Shown here piece after piece: positions 49,419 through 59,660 of a stretch of DNA of 64,000 nucleotides; the first letter of the stretch is position 1, and each line of letters opens with the position of its first letter. The translations under genes were made by a program, and so were the position numbers. Under the pieces are notes generated by a model. It worked only from the letters and a program-made list of their open reading frames with translations. It searched no databases and was not told the origin of the DNA. Origin of the DNA: Alcaligenaceae bacterium (lineage in GTDB: Bacteria > Pseudomonadota > Gammaproteobacteria > Burkholderiales > Burkholderiaceae_B); NCBI GenBank assembly GCA_013416485.1, contig JACCEO010000002.1, positions 62,001-126,000 on the forward strand. Direction: 5' to 3'.

Positions 49419-51482
49419 ATGACGACCAACCCATTACTAGCCCCTGTTGCCGATCTAATTGACTATGCTGCTGTTCGACCCGAGCATATATTGCCTGCCG
49501 TCAGCGAACTCATAGACCAGACTCGCTTGGCGGTAGAGCAGGTAGCTCAACCGACACAGACAGCCACCTGGGCAACCATCATAGAGCCAGTTCAAGATGT
49601 ATCTGAACGCCTATGGCGGGCCTGGTCGGTGGCCGGTCATTTAAATGCGGTCGTCAATACTCCCGAACTGCGTGCGGCCTATAACAGTGGTCTGCCCCTA
49701 ATCACCGAGTTTTCCACTTGGGTGGGGCTACATGCTGGTTTGTACGCACAATACAAGCGTCTGAAAGACAGTCCAGAATTTGCACAGTTACCGGCCGTAC
49801 GTCAACGCATCATAGAGCTGGCCTTACGTGATTTTCGTCTTAGCGGTGTCGAACTGGAAGGCATAGCTCGTGACCGCTATGCCGTTATTTCCGATCAACA
49901 AGCCCAAGCCTCACAAAAGTTTTCTGAGAACGCACTGGATAGCGTTGATCAATGGTCGTTGTTGGTCACTGACGAAAACCGTCTAACGGGCTTACCAGCC
50001 GATGTCGTACAAGCTGCTCAAGACGCAGCAACAGCTAATCAGCAACATGGCTGGCAGTTCAGTCTGAAAATGCCTTGCTACATTCCCGTGATGCAATACG
50101 CCACAGACCGTGAACTACGCCGGGAACTCTATACCGGCTACGCCACCATCGCGTCGGATCAGGCTAACAAACCCGAACTAGATAACTCCGCATTAATAGA
50201 GCAATTATTAGCCTTGCGTGCAGAAGAAGCTCATTTATTGGGCTATAAAAACTTTGCCGAGCTACGCCTGGAAACGCGTATGGCCGACAACGCCGACCAA
50301 GTGCTAGACTTTTTACGAGAACTGGCACAAAAAGCCAAAACCTCAGGCCAACGCGACTTAACCGAACTGCGTGAATTTGCTAACCAGCACCTGAACATTA
50401 GCGACCTTCAACCCTGGGATGTAGCATTTGCATCCGAACGTCTGCGCGAACAACGCTATGCTTACTCTGAAGAAGAGGTAAAACAATACTTCACAGAGCC
50501 ACAAGTTCTGGATGGTTTGTTTCATGTAGCCCGCAGCTTGTTCAAGGTGGATCTGACACCCGCCAATATACCCGTCTGGCACACAGATGTACGCCCCTAT
50601 AGCATCAGTAATCAACAAGGTCAGGTTTTAGGCCACTTGTATCTGGATCTATATGCCCGCCAAGGCAAACAAAGTGGTGCTTGGGTAGACAGTGAGCGCA
50701 ATCGTCGCAAACTACCTAGCAGTGTACAAACGCCAGTGGTGTATCTGACATGCAATTTCACACCGCCCCAGGGGGATAAACCTGCGTTATTAACCCACGA
50801 TGACGTCATCACCCTATTCCACGAGAGCGGCCATGCCTTGCACGCCTTGCTATCGAAAGTAGACGATCCAGGCGCATCGGCATTTTCTGCGGTCGAATGG
50901 GACGCGATAGAACTACCCTCGCAGTTCATGGAAAACTTCTGCTGGGAATGGTCAGTGGTGCAAGCCATGTCAGCCCATATCGATACCGGTGCCCAACTAC
51001 CCAAAACGCTGTTCGATAAAATGGTGGCTGCACGTAACTTCCAAAGCGGCATGCAAATGCTACGCCAACTGGAATTTTCCCTGTTCGACATGTCTATACA
51101 CCAGCAAGCAGGTATGTCCATATCTGACGTCATGAATACACTGGATCAGGTGCGCCAGGAAGTCGCCGTGCTATTCCCACCCGCTTGGCACCGATTCCCA
51201 CATAATTTCTCCCACCTGTTTGCTGGTGGTTACGGTGCAGGCTACTACAGCTACAAGTGGGCTGAAGTGCTATCTGCCGATGCTTATGCGGCCTTTGAAG
51301 AGCAAGCTGAAGCCTTAGGTAATGACGACACATTAGACCCCGTCACAGGACAGCGCTTCATGGATGAGATTTTGGCCGTGGGCGGTTCACGCCCTGCAGC
51401 AGATTCTTTTCGTGCTTTCCGAGGCCGTGATCCATCCATAGATGCTTTGCTGCGCCATAACGGCCTCGCAACAGTTAACTAA
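49419..51482 (+). CDS. prlC: Oligopeptidase A (M3 metallopeptidase)
   Basis: The 687-residue cytoplasmic zinc peptidase degrades short peptides, including cleaved signal peptides. The zinc motif is His468-Glu469-x-x-His472 in FHESGHALH; the third ligand Glu follows in VEWDAIELPSQF. LFAGGYGAGYYSYKWAEVLS near the C-terminus binds substrate. Length matches E. coli PrlC. It is 24 bases after folD. Confidence 0.94.
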   Translation: MTTNPLLAPVADLIDYAAVRPEHILPAVSELIDQTRLAVEQVAQPTQTATWATIIEPVQDVSERLWRAWSVAGHLNAVVNTPELRAAYNSGLPLITEFSTWVGLHAGLYAQYKRLKDSPEFAQLPAVRQRIIELALRDFRLSGVELEGIARDRYAVISDQQAQASQKFSENALDSVDQWSLLVTDENRLTGLPADVVQAAQDAATANQQHGWQFSLKMPCYIPVMQYATDRELRRELYTGYATIASDQANKPELDNSALIEQLLALRAEEAHLLGYKNFAELRLETRMADNADQVLDFLRELAQKAKTSGQRDLTELREFANQHLNISDLQPWDVAFASERLREQRYAYSEEEVKQYFTEPQVLDGLFHVARSLFKVDLTPANIPVWHTDVRPYSISNQQGQVLGHLYLDLYARQGKQSGAWVDSERNRRKLPSSVQTPVVYLTCNFTPPQGDKPALLTHDDVITLFHESGHALHALLSKVDDPGASAFSAVEWDAIELPSQFMENFCWEWSVVQAMSAHIDTGAQLPKTLFDKMVAARNFQSGMQMLRQLEFSLFDMSIHQQAGMSISDVMNTLDQVRQEVAVLFPPAWHRFPHNFSHLFAGGYGAGYYSYKWAEVLSADAYAAFEEQAEALGNDDTLDPVTGQRFMDEILAVGGSRPAADSFRAFRGRDPSIDALLRHNGLATVN

Positions 51483-51494
51483 GGAAATTGAACC

Positions 51495-52085
51495 ATGCGT
51501 AAGTTGTACCAGGGCCTATGCACCCTACTACTGGCCCTGATACTACCTTGGGCCAGCGCACAAACTACCGGTGAAACCGCCTTACACCCTATACGTGGTT
51601 TTTTGCCTGATCTGGAATTTAGTTTGCAAGGCCAAGGCAACAAAACCATCACCGAAAAGGACTTTCAGGGTAAGGTGGTTATGCTGTTTTTTGGCTATGC
51701 CAGCTGTCCAGATATTTGCCCCACTACGATGGCTCAGTTATCGCATGTGGTAGAAAGTCTGGGCACAGATGCTGACAAAGTCAGCATCGTGTTTGTTAGT
51801 GTGGATCCCCACCGCGACACACCAGACATCCTACAAGCTTATGTTGATGCTTTTGACAGCAAAGCCATAGGTTTAACCGGTACGGAAAAGCAAATAGCCA
51901 ATCTAGCACGTCGTTATCGTGTGGCCTATCAAATAGAAAAACCAACGACAAATGATCTAGAGGACTACGAGGTGGCACATAGCCGTGGCGTGTACTTTTT
52001 TGACCAGCAAGGACGCGCACGCTTGCTAGCGGCCGATACTGAAACCTTTGACGTATTAACTAGCGCAGTCAAATCCCTACTGTAG
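51495..52085 (+). CDS. SCO1/SenC-family copper/thioredoxin-like protein
   Basis: The 196-residue protein has a signal peptide (cleavage near residue 22, ASA), then a thioredoxin fold with Cys71 and Cys75 in SCPDICPTT and His162 in EVAHSRG, the three copper ligands of the SCO family. Such proteins help load Cu-A of cytochrome oxidase or act as thiol oxidoreductases. No oxidase genes are near. It follows prlC by 12 bases with an AAGGAA site, so it is the probable end of the kinase-led operon. Confidence 0.87.
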   Translation: MRKLYQGLCTLLLALILPWASAQTTGETALHPIRGFLPDLEFSLQGQGNKTITEKDFQGKVVMLFFGYASCPDICPTTMAQLSHVVESLGTDADKVSIVFVSVDPHRDTPDILQAYVDAFDSKAIGLTGTEKQIANLARRYRVAYQIEKPTTNDLEDYEVAHSRGVYFFDQQGRARLLAADTETFDVLTSAVKSLL

Positions 52086-52090
52086 ACAAG

Positions 52091-53485
52091 CTACACAGCT
52101 GCTAATTCTGCTGCTGCCTGACGTAAGGCAGTACGCAGACCCTCTTCAATTACCGGGTGGTAAAACGGCATACCCAGCATGTCGTTGACCGATAAGTTTT
52201 GCTGCACACACCAAGCTAGCAAATGGGCAATATGTTCCATCGCGGGGCCAGCCATTTCAGCCCCTAATAAACGGCCGTCAATGCTGTCAGCATATAAGCG
52301 CAACATGCCTTGGTTTTTTAGCATGATCCGTGAACGCCCTTGATTCACAAAGCTGACTTCACCAAACACCACACCCGTTTCAGGCAAGTCTTTAAAGTGC
52401 ACACCCACCTGAGCGATTTGAGGATCAGAAAACACCACAGTCAAAGGCGTCCGACGTTGCGGCTCAATGACATCTGGGTAAACGAGCGCATTTGCCGCAG
52501 CAAAATAACCTTCATCGTTCGCTTCGTGCAGTACCGGTAAAGTACCAGTAACATCGCCTGCAATAAACACAGGTGCATCCCCTAGCTGCAGAGTCAATAA
52601 ATTAATGCTTGGCCAACCTTGTTCATCTATTGCGATAGTCGTATTTTCCAAACCCAGTGCATCTAGATTAGGACGACGACCAGTGGCAACCAATACATAA
52701 TCCACAACTTCTGTAGATAGCTTTCCATCATTAGATTTCAAGACAGCATGGACTTCATCACCCTTCAGCGCCACACTATCAACAATCGTTTCTAGGCGTA
52801 TATCCATTTCTTTTTGAAAAGCTAAGCGTGCACTGGCTGCCACTTTAGGATCACTGATACCGCCCAATCTAGCGCTGCGATTAACTAGGCAGACTTTGAC
52901 CCCTAAGCGAGTTAACGCTTGGCCGATTTCCAATCCTATAACGCCTGAACCCACCACCAATACACGGCGTGGCAGAGTCTGCCAATCGAATACATCGTCA
53001 TTAATTAGTACACGCTGGCCCAACGCGCTGTAGATATCAGGTACCACAGGCGAAGATCCTGTCGCAATGACCACGCTGTTGGCATGAATTTGTGTATGAT
53101 CATCGACCTGCAAAACGGTATTGGCAAGAAAACGTGCATAACCGCGGATTTTATCGGTCTCAGGGATGGCAGCAATGCTGTCCAACACAAAACCAACAAA
53201 ACGGTCACGCTCATTGCGCACCCTGGCCATGACACGTTCACCATCGATATGTATCTTGCCCAAGACTTCAACACCAAATTCAGGGGCTATGCCTATGCCA
53301 TGCGCGGCATCGGCAGCCGCTATTAACAACTTGGATGGCATACAGCCCACTCTGGCGCAGGTGGTCCCATAAGGGCCACCTTCTATCAGTAAAGCTTTTT
53401 TTCCGGCTTTTTTCACTGCCTTATAAGCCGCCATGCCAGCCGTTCCCGCGCCAATAATTGCCACATCTGTGTTTAACTGCTGCAT
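52091..53485 (-). CDS. Dihydrolipoamide dehydrogenase-like flavoprotein
   Basis: The 464-residue pyridine nucleotide-disulfide oxidoreductase has the FAD motif GAGTAG near residue 12, the redox pair C43/C48 in TTCARVGCMPSK, an NAD-site GSGVIGLEIG, and a C-terminal HPVIEE with the expected His/Glu base pair. The active-site spacing is that of E3, but CARVGC differs from the CLNVGC of the PDH E3 in this window. No lipoyl domain is present and no 2-oxoacid dehydrogenase genes adjoin it, so its partner is uncertain; it could serve another complex or reduce quinones or other disulfides. Confidence 0.82.
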   Translation of the reverse strand: MQQLNTDVAIIGAGTAGMAAYKAVKKAGKKALLIEGGPYGTTCARVGCMPSKLLIAAADAAHGIGIAPEFGVEVLGKIHIDGERVMARVRNERDRFVGFVLDSIAAIPETDKIRGYARFLANTVLQVDDHTQIHANSVVIATGSSPVVPDIYSALGQRVLINDDVFDWQTLPRRVLVVGSGVIGLEIGQALTRLGVKVCLVNRSARLGGISDPKVAASARLAFQKEMDIRLETIVDSVALKGDEVHAVLKSNDGKLSTEVVDYVLVATGRRPNLDALGLENTTIAIDEQGWPSINLLTLQLGDAPVFIAGDVTGTLPVLHEANDEGYFAAANALVYPDVIEPQRRTPLTVVFSDPQIAQVGVHFKDLPETGVVFGEVSFVNQGRSRIMLKNQGMLRLYADSIDGRLLGAEMAGPAMEHIAHLLAWCVQQNLSVNDMLGMPFYHPVIEEGLRTALRQAAAELAAV

Positions 53486-53518
53486 CGCTAGATTCCTATA
53501 AGAAAAACCGACTACTAA

Positions 53519-54097
53519 TTACTCGCCTGTCCACTCTTCTGTAAGGAAGTCGTGGAAATCAGGACGTTCCATGGGCGGCAATACATTGACTGGTGTACCC
53601 ACATTCACGAACCCCATAAAACGGTAGTCTAGGGCATCAAAACCCAGTGCATCAGTGACTTCATCAGCGTAAGTGCCTAAACCAGTGCTCCAGAAAGCAC
53701 CCAAGCCCAACATGTGAGCCGCATTGAGCATATTCATCACAGCAGCACCTGTAGATAGCATGCGCTCTTCTTCAGGAATCTTGGTATTTTCATGATCCAA
53801 ATGACAAGCGACAGCGATCAGTAGTGGCACTTTGGCCAGCCAACGACGAATCGATGCTTCTTTGACATCCGTGATGGTACCGCCTGATGCACGCGTAGCA
53901 GCAATGGATAGATCAGCCAAACGACCTATAGCTGCACCACGTATCAACTTGAAACGCCAAGGACGCAGCCTACCGTGATCAGGGGCTGACATCGCTGCCT
54001 GCAGGATCTGAGCCAATTGCTCTTCAGAGGGGCCAGGCTCCTGAACCAGCTTGACAGAGCGACGTGTATATAGGTAATCCAAGGGGGTAACAGACAT
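53519..54097 (-). CDS. Nitroreductase-family FMN oxidoreductase (YdjA-like)
   Basis: The 192-residue protein has the nitroreductase signatures YTRRSVK at the start, PDHGRLRPWRF for FMN binding, and AHMLGLGAFWSTG. It most resembles the short YdjA subgroup. The natural substrate is unknown. The ATG at 54097 is preferred; the in-frame start at 54136 lies within the pdxJ terminator hairpin. Confidence 0.85.
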   Translation of the reverse strand: MSVTPLDYLYTRRSVKLVQEPGPSEEQLAQILQAAMSAPDHGRLRPWRFKLIRGAAIGRLADLSIAATRASGGTITDVKEASIRRWLAKVPLLIAVACHLDHENTKIPEEERMLSTGAAVMNMLNAAHMLGLGAFWSTGLGTYADEVTDALGFDALDYRFMGFVNVGTPVNVLPPMERPDFHDFLTEEWTGE

Positions 54098-54123
54098 CAA
54101 GTATCCTTTTATAGTAGTAGCAA

Positions 54124-54148
54124 CAAAACGCCGCACGTAGGCGCGGCG
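54124..54148 (-). terminator. Intrinsic terminator of pdxJ
   Basis: Read leftward, CGCCGC and GCGGCG arms (54148-54143 and 54134-54129) with an 8-base loop are followed by TTTTGTTG. It lies 38 bases past the pdxJ stop and separates it from the nitroreductase gene. Confidence 0.7.
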
Positions 54149-54185
54149 CTTAATGGCTTAGATGCTAGAGGGCATCAAATACACC

Positions 54186-54914
54186 TTATGGCGCACTCGC
54201 GGTGATCATAATGGCTTTCATATCGCGTATGGCCTTTTCCCAGCCATCAAAAATGGCACGCGCCACTATGGCATGGCCAATATTTAGTTCATCGATACCA
54301 GGTAATGCCGCAATCGCCTGTACGTTTTCGTAGTGCAAACCATGTCCGGCATTCACACGCAGGCCCAAACCGGCCGCTACGGCAACCCCGCGACGTATAC
54401 GTTCTAGCTGTTGAATATGTTGCTGTTCAGAGGTTGCTTCTGCATAGGCCCCCGTGTGCAACTCGATAATATTGGCACCAGCTTCATGAGCGGCCTGGAT
54501 TTGCTGGTCGTCAGGGTCTATAAATAGCGAAACGCGTATACCGGCATCGTGTAAACGATCTACCGCTTGCTTGACCAGATTGAATTTCCCGGCCACATCC
54601 AGACCACCTTCTGTGGTTAATTCTTCGCGACGCTCGGGCACCAGACACACGTCTTGGGGTGCTACTTGGCATGCAAAATCTAACATTTCGCTAGTAATAG
54701 CGCATTCTAGATTCATGCGAGTACGCAACAAGGGCCGTATTGCCAAGACATCTTGATCCTGGATATGGCGACGATCTTCACGTAAGTGCAAGGTAATCAC
54801 GTCAGCCCCCGCATCCTCGGCACGCAAAGCTGCCTGTATGGGATCGGGGTATGAGGTAAACCGCTGTTGCCGCAAGGTGGCCACATGATCAATATTAACG
54901 CCCAACTCAATCAT
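54186..54914 (-). CDS. pdxJ: Pyridoxine 5'-phosphate synthase
   Basis: The 242-residue TIM-barrel enzyme condenses DXP with 3-amino-2-oxopropyl phosphate in vitamin B6 synthesis. Family motifs: [40 protein letters not shown] and [10 protein letters not shown]. The ATG at 54914 has AAGGGG about 8 bases before it; a GTG three codons upstream is less likely. Confidence 0.94.
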   Translation of the reverse strand: MIELGVNIDHVATLRQQRFTSYPDPIQAALRAEDAGADVITLHLREDRRHIQDQDVLAIRPLLRTRMNLECAITSEMLDFACQVAPQDVCLVPERREELTTEGGLDVAGKFNLVKQAVDRLHDAGIRVSLFIDPDDQQIQAAHEAGANIIELHTGAYAEATSEQQHIQQLERIRRGVAVAAGLGLRVNAGHGLHYENVQAIAALPGIDELNIGHAIVARAIFDGWEKAIRDMKAIMITASAP

Positions 54915-54996
54915 CGTGTACACCCCTTCCTTATCATGAATAAAATAACTAAGCGCCTATTATCGCCTTTTACCCAGAACTTGTCCCATCTGCCTT

Positions 54997-56463
54997 TTAA
55001 AGGGCTTGAGCTTGGGCTTGAGCTACGACAGAGTCAGCTAACCAACCACCACCCAGTGCTTTATACAGCTCGACTCGGTTCAGCAAGGAATCCATGCCGG
55101 TTTCCAAAAAGCTACGTTGAGTGGTGTATAAGTTGACCTCGGCATTTTGTACTTGCAAGAAACTGTCTATACCAGTTTCATAACGCAAACGTGCCAGCCT
55201 AAGCGTATTATTGGCAGCACTTTCCAAAGAACGTAAAGCATCCAATTGCTGTGTGTAAGTGGCTTCGCCAGCTAAGGCATCAGCCACTTCACGAAAGGCA
55301 GTTTGTATGGTTTTTTCATATTGTGCTACAGCAATATTATTACGCGCTTTGGCTAAGTCGAGGCCACCGCTTACCCCACCAGAAAAAATAGGCATAACTA
55401 ACTGTGGAGAAAACTGCCAATAACGGTTACCACCACCGAACAAGCCCCCCAACTGCGGACTTGCAAACCCCAACAAGCCCGTAATGGAAATATTGGGAAA
55501 AAATGCTGCCCTAGCTGCACCGATATTCGCATTAGCAGCCAATAAAGCATGTTCTGCACCCATGATGTCAGGTCGACGCTCTAGTAGATCGGCAGGCAAA
55601 CCCACAGGTATTTGGGCTAATAACTGATCTCGACCAAAAACCAATTCAGCATCGCTGATATCAATGCTAGTGCCAACTAGCAATTCCAAGGCATTCACTG
55701 CCTGCGACTGCATGCGTTGCACCGCAGCTTGTTCAGCATAAATGGAATCTAGCTGGCTACGGGCTTGGTACACATCTAAGGCCGATGCAACACCCGCATT
55801 GAAACGCGCCTGTACCAACTGATAACTACCCTGACGAGACTGTAAGGTTTTAGTATTTAGGCTTTGTAACTCTTGTGCAGTGCGTAAACGAAAATAGGCT
55901 TCAGCCACCAAAGACACCACATTGATATGCATGGTGCGTCGGGCTTCTGTAGTGGCTAGATATTGCTGACGAGCCGCTTCGGACAAATTACGTACACGAC
56001 CAAAAAAGTCCAATTCAAACGACGTAATGCCGACACCGGCTGAATAAAATCGGCTAACGCTGTCCGAGCCTGGCCCCCCCGAACGCAAGTCAGGCGGATT
56101 ACGGGTAATTTGCCCATTGCCACCTATACCTAAAGTGGGCAAACGTTCGCTATCAACGATGCCATACTGCGCCCTGGCTTCCTGGATACGCTCTATGGCA
56201 ATACGCATATCGCGATTGTTTTCCAAAGCCAAGCTGATATACGTTTGTAAACGAGGGTCACGGAAAAACTCCCGCCATCCCAGATCGGCACTGGCTTGTA
56301 CACCTGAAACTTGACCAGTCTGATCGCCCTGCTGGACTTGACCTGGGTACTGAGCAGGAATAGGTGCCAATGGCCGTTCGTATTTAGGTGCCAGCGAACA
56401 GCCTGCCAGGACCACTGCAGTCACCAGCGCAATAGCGCTTATGCGAAATACACCCTGGCTCAT
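54997..56463 (-). CDS. RND efflux outer-membrane factor (OprM/NodT type)
   Basis: The 488-residue lipoprotein forms the TolC-like outer-membrane duct of a tripartite pump. The lipobox VVLAGC gives Cys22; two OEP repeats follow, with RIQEARAQYGI and the conserved LPADLLERRPDIMGAEHALLAANANIGAARAAFFP segment (spread over about 35 residues). It is the third gene of the operon, overlapping the permease stop as ATGA. Confidence 0.92.
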   Translation of the reverse strand: MSQGVFRISAIALVTAVVLAGCSLAPKYERPLAPIPAQYPGQVQQGDQTGQVSGVQASADLGWREFFRDPRLQTYISLALENNRDMRIAIERIQEARAQYGIVDSERLPTLGIGGNGQITRNPPDLRSGGPGSDSVSRFYSAGVGITSFELDFFGRVRNLSEAARQQYLATTEARRTMHINVVSLVAEAYFRLRTAQELQSLNTKTLQSRQGSYQLVQARFNAGVASALDVYQARSQLDSIYAEQAAVQRMQSQAVNALELLVGTSIDISDAELVFGRDQLLAQIPVGLPADLLERRPDIMGAEHALLAANANIGAARAAFFPNISITGLLGFASPQLGGLFGGGNRYWQFSPQLVMPIFSGGVSGGLDLAKARNNIAVAQYEKTIQTAFREVADALAGEATYTQQLDALRSLESAANNTLRLARLRYETGIDSFLQVQNAEVNLYTTQRSFLETGMDSLLNRVELYKALGGGWLADSVVAQAQAQAL

Positions 56464-59400
56464 GACTGGTCTCCGTGTTGATTTGACTTGCTGGTATTCG
56501 TGCTAGCCACGTTACTGTCAGGAACAGAGTTTTGTGCATGTGCCCCAAGTAACTTAGGTTTGGTCTTGAAAATACTTAGGACCACGACAAAGAAGGTAGG
56601 CACAAATAAAACAGCTAATGGCGTAGCAGCCAGCATCCCACCAAGTACGCCCAAACCCACTGCGTTTTGGCTAGCTGCCCCAGCACCAGAGGCAAACACC
56701 AAGGGCAAGACCCCTAAAATAAAGGCGAATGACGTCATTAATATTGGGCGGAACCGTAAGCGCGCTGCCTCTACGGTAGCGTCTATGATGCTGCCCCCTC
56801 GAGCATAGGTATCTTTGGCGAACTCAACAATAAGAATCGCATTTTTAGCTGCCAAGCCAATTACTGTCACCATACCGACCTGGAAGTACACGTCGTTAGA
56901 CATACCCATAGCGCTAACCAAGCCTACCGCACCCAACATGCCCAGCGGTACGGCCAGCATGACCGATAAAGGTATCGCCCAGCTTTCATACAGTGCGGCA
57001 AGTACCATGAACACCACCAGTACGGCTAGTCCCAGTAAAATCCCAGTTTGACCTGCCGCCTGACGTTCTTGGTAAGACAAGCCCGTCCATTCGTAGCCGA
57101 AACCTGCAGGTAGCTGAGCCACCAGACGTTCCATTTCAGCCATAGCATCACCGGTGGAATATCCTGGTGCAGCCGACCCACCTATACGTATGGACTCATA
57201 GCTGTTGTAACGCACCACCTGTACCGGTCCTTGGCTCCAGTCGTAAGACACGAAAGAGGACAAAGGCACCATCTCACCATTATTGTTACGTGCATTGAGC
57301 TTAAGTACGTTGTCAGGTGACATGCGATGTTCCTGATCTGCCTGTACCCAAACATTCTGTACCCAACCTTGGTTAGTGAACTTGCCAGCATAAGACGAGC
57401 CCATGCTGGTAGAAATCAGGTTTGCCGCCTCAGAAAAATCCACCCCTAAGGCAGCCGCTTTATCACGATCTATCGTTAAGCTAAGCTGGGAACCAGGACC
57501 TAAGCCCGTAACCCGCACTTGGGTTAACACTGGGCTTTGCGATGCTAGCATCAACAACTGTTGCGATGCAGCCAACAAAGCCTCGTGACCACTGCTGCCC
57601 CTGTCTTCTAGGCGCAAGTCAAAACCACTGGCATTACCCAAAGAGGATATGGCTGGCGGCACAATGGAAAACACCATAGAGTCCGGCAAGCCGAATAATA
57701 AGTTTTGCATGGCTTTGGCCGATATGGCCTGGGCCGACATTGCCGGATCTTGACGTTCTTTGAAGTCTTTCAAGGGCACAAAGGCGATGGCCGAGTTCAA
57801 TCCATTACCGTTAAAGCTAAAACCCTGTACAGTAATAATATTCGCCACAGCTGGTTGTTGCTGGAAGTAATGCTCGACCTGCTCGATGATCTCTATAGTC
57901 CGATTTGCCGTCGCCCCTGAAGGCAATTCAATATTGGCAATCACATACCCCTGATCTTCTTCAGGTAGAAACGATGTGGGCAAGCGCATGTACAACCAGC
58001 CCAAAGCCACCACCAATATCAAGTACACCAGCATCATGCGTGCACCACGTTTCAAACTACGCCTTACCCAACCCTGATAGCTGTTTGTCGTACTATCAAA
58101 TAGTCGGTTAAACCAGCCAAAAAATCCCCTTTTGGCTTCGTGCTGACCCTTAGGTATCGGTTTCAATATAGTCGCGCACAAGGCTGGTGTAAAAGTCAGG
58201 GCCAGCAGGGCCGAAAACAAGATAGACACAGCCATAGCAATGGAGAACTGCCGGTAAATAACCCCTACTGAACCCGACATAAAGGCCAGTGGGAAAAACA
58301 CCGTTGCCAAGACCAACGTCATGCCAATAATGGCGCCAGTAATTTGTGGCATAGCTTTTTTGGTCGCTTCTTTAGGCGGCAAGCCGTCCTCGACCATGAT
58401 GCGCTCTACGTTTTCAACCACCACAATCGCGTCATCGACCAATATCCCTATGGCTAGCACCATCGCAAACATGGTTAATACGTTAATGGAAAAACCACTG
58501 ACCATCATGACGGCCAGCGCCCCTAATATGGCAACTGGTACTACCAGAGCAGGAATAAGGGTGTAACGCACGTTTTGTAAAAATACAAACATCACGATAA
58601 ACACCAACACCATCGCTTCAAGCAAAGTTTTGACAACCTGCTCTATAGAAATCTTGACGTAAGGTGAGGTGTCGTAGGGTATTGCATAGGACATATTTTC
58701 CGGGAAGAAAGTAGTCAACTCTTCCATTTTTTCCTTGACCCCATTTGCCGTAGATAAGGCATTGGCATTGGGCGCCAAAGAAATCGCAAAAGCGGCGGTA
58801 GGCTTACCATTCAAACGCGCACCAAACTGGTAACTATCAGAACCCACTTCGATACGAGCCACATCTGATAAACGTACAGTAGAGCCATCCAGATTTGCTC
58901 TAAGAATGATGTCACCAAATTCCTGAACGCTGGACAATTGTCCATTAACCACTATAGGTGCAGTCACGCGTTGCGTATTAGGATTAGGGGGCGAACCCAT
59001 AATGCCCCCTGAGATCACCTTGTTTTGCCGTTCTATCGCACTATTGACCTCGGCCATACTGAGTTTAAGACCCGTTAGCTTATCGGGGTCCACCCACACA
59101 CGCATAGCACGACCCGATGCAAACAGCTGAAATTTCCCTACACCAGGAACCCGAGAAACGGGATTCTGAATATTACGCGTAATGTAATCAGCCAACGCTG
59201 TCTGGTCCATAGAGCCGTCTTTAGACGACAGAGTGACCACCATCAAGAAACCGGTGTTGCTTTGAGCAAATTTCAAACCCTGCTGGGCCACCGCGGCCGG
59301 CAACTGTGCTATGACGTTGGAAACCCGATTCTGAACGTCGACCTGAGCCAAGTCAGGGTCAGTACCTGGTTGAAATGTCACTGTAATTTCAGCTTGACCA

Positions 59401-59654
59401 TAAGAGTCACTGACGGACTCGTAGTACAGCAAACCCTTAGCACCATTAAGTTCATTCTCAATAACACTAGCGACTGAGCTTGCCACATCACTGGCCGAAG
59501 CACCTGGGTAACTGGCACTGACAGTAATTGCTGGTGGCGCGACTTCGGGATATTGGGAAACCGGCATATTGGGTATCGCCAATAAACCTGCCAGCGTGAT
59601 TGCCAGGGCAACTACCCAGGCAAAAATAGGTCGTTCAATAAAAAACTGTGGCAT
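56460..59654 (-). CDS. RND multidrug efflux permease (AcrB/MexB, HAE1 family)
   Basis: The 1064-residue inner-membrane pump exports hydrophobic compounds using proton flux. It begins with the classic FFIERPIFAWV, has 12 membrane helices and two large periplasmic loops, and the proton-relay pair of Asp in AIGILVDDAIVVVENVER is visible. The SQYPEVAPPAITV and PVAQYP-type regions match AcrB and MexB. Multidrug range is inferred from the family. It lies between the fusion protein (6-base gap) and the duct gene (4-base overlap). Confidence 0.94.
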   Translation of the reverse strand: MPQFFIERPIFAWVVALAITLAGLLAIPNMPVSQYPEVAPPAITVSASYPGASASDVASSVASVIENELNGAKGLLYYESVSDSYGQAEITVTFQPGTDPDLAQVDVQNRVSNVIAQLPAAVAQQGLKFAQSNTGFLMVVTLSSKDGSMDQTALADYITRNIQNPVSRVPGVGKFQLFASGRAMRVWVDPDKLTGLKLSMAEVNSAIERQNKVISGGIMGSPPNPNTQRVTAPIVVNGQLSSVQEFGDIILRANLDGSTVRLSDVARIEVGSDSYQFGARLNGKPTAAFAISLAPNANALSTANGVKEKMEELTTFFPENMSYAIPYDTSPYVKISIEQVVKTLLEAMVLVFIVMFVFLQNVRYTLIPALVVPVAILGALAVMMVSGFSINVLTMFAMVLAIGILVDDAIVVVENVERIMVEDGLPPKEATKKAMPQITGAIIGMTLVLATVFFPLAFMSGSVGVIYRQFSIAMAVSILFSALLALTFTPALCATILKPIPKGQHEAKRGFFGWFNRLFDSTTNSYQGWVRRSLKRGARMMLVYLILVVALGWLYMRLPTSFLPEEDQGYVIANIELPSGATANRTIEIIEQVEHYFQQQPAVANIITVQGFSFNGNGLNSAIAFVPLKDFKERQDPAMSAQAISAKAMQNLLFGLPDSMVFSIVPPAISSLGNASGFDLRLEDRGSSGHEALLAASQQLLMLASQSPVLTQVRVTGLGPGSQLSLTIDRDKAAALGVDFSEAANLISTSMGSSYAGKFTNQGWVQNVWVQADQEHRMSPDNVLKLNARNNNGEMVPLSSFVSYDWSQGPVQVVRYNSYESIRIGGSAAPGYSTGDAMAEMERLVAQLPAGFGYEWTGLSYQERQAAGQTGILLGLAVLVVFMVLAALYESWAIPLSVMLAVPLGMLGAVGLVSAMGMSNDVYFQVGMVTVIGLAAKNAILIVEFAKDTYARGGSIIDATVEAARLRFRPILMTSFAFILGVLPLVFASGAGAASQNAVGLGVLGGMLAATPLAVLFVPTFFVVVLSIFKTKPKLLGAHAQNSVPDSNVASTNTSKSNQHGDQS

Positions 59655-59660
59655 GAGTTA

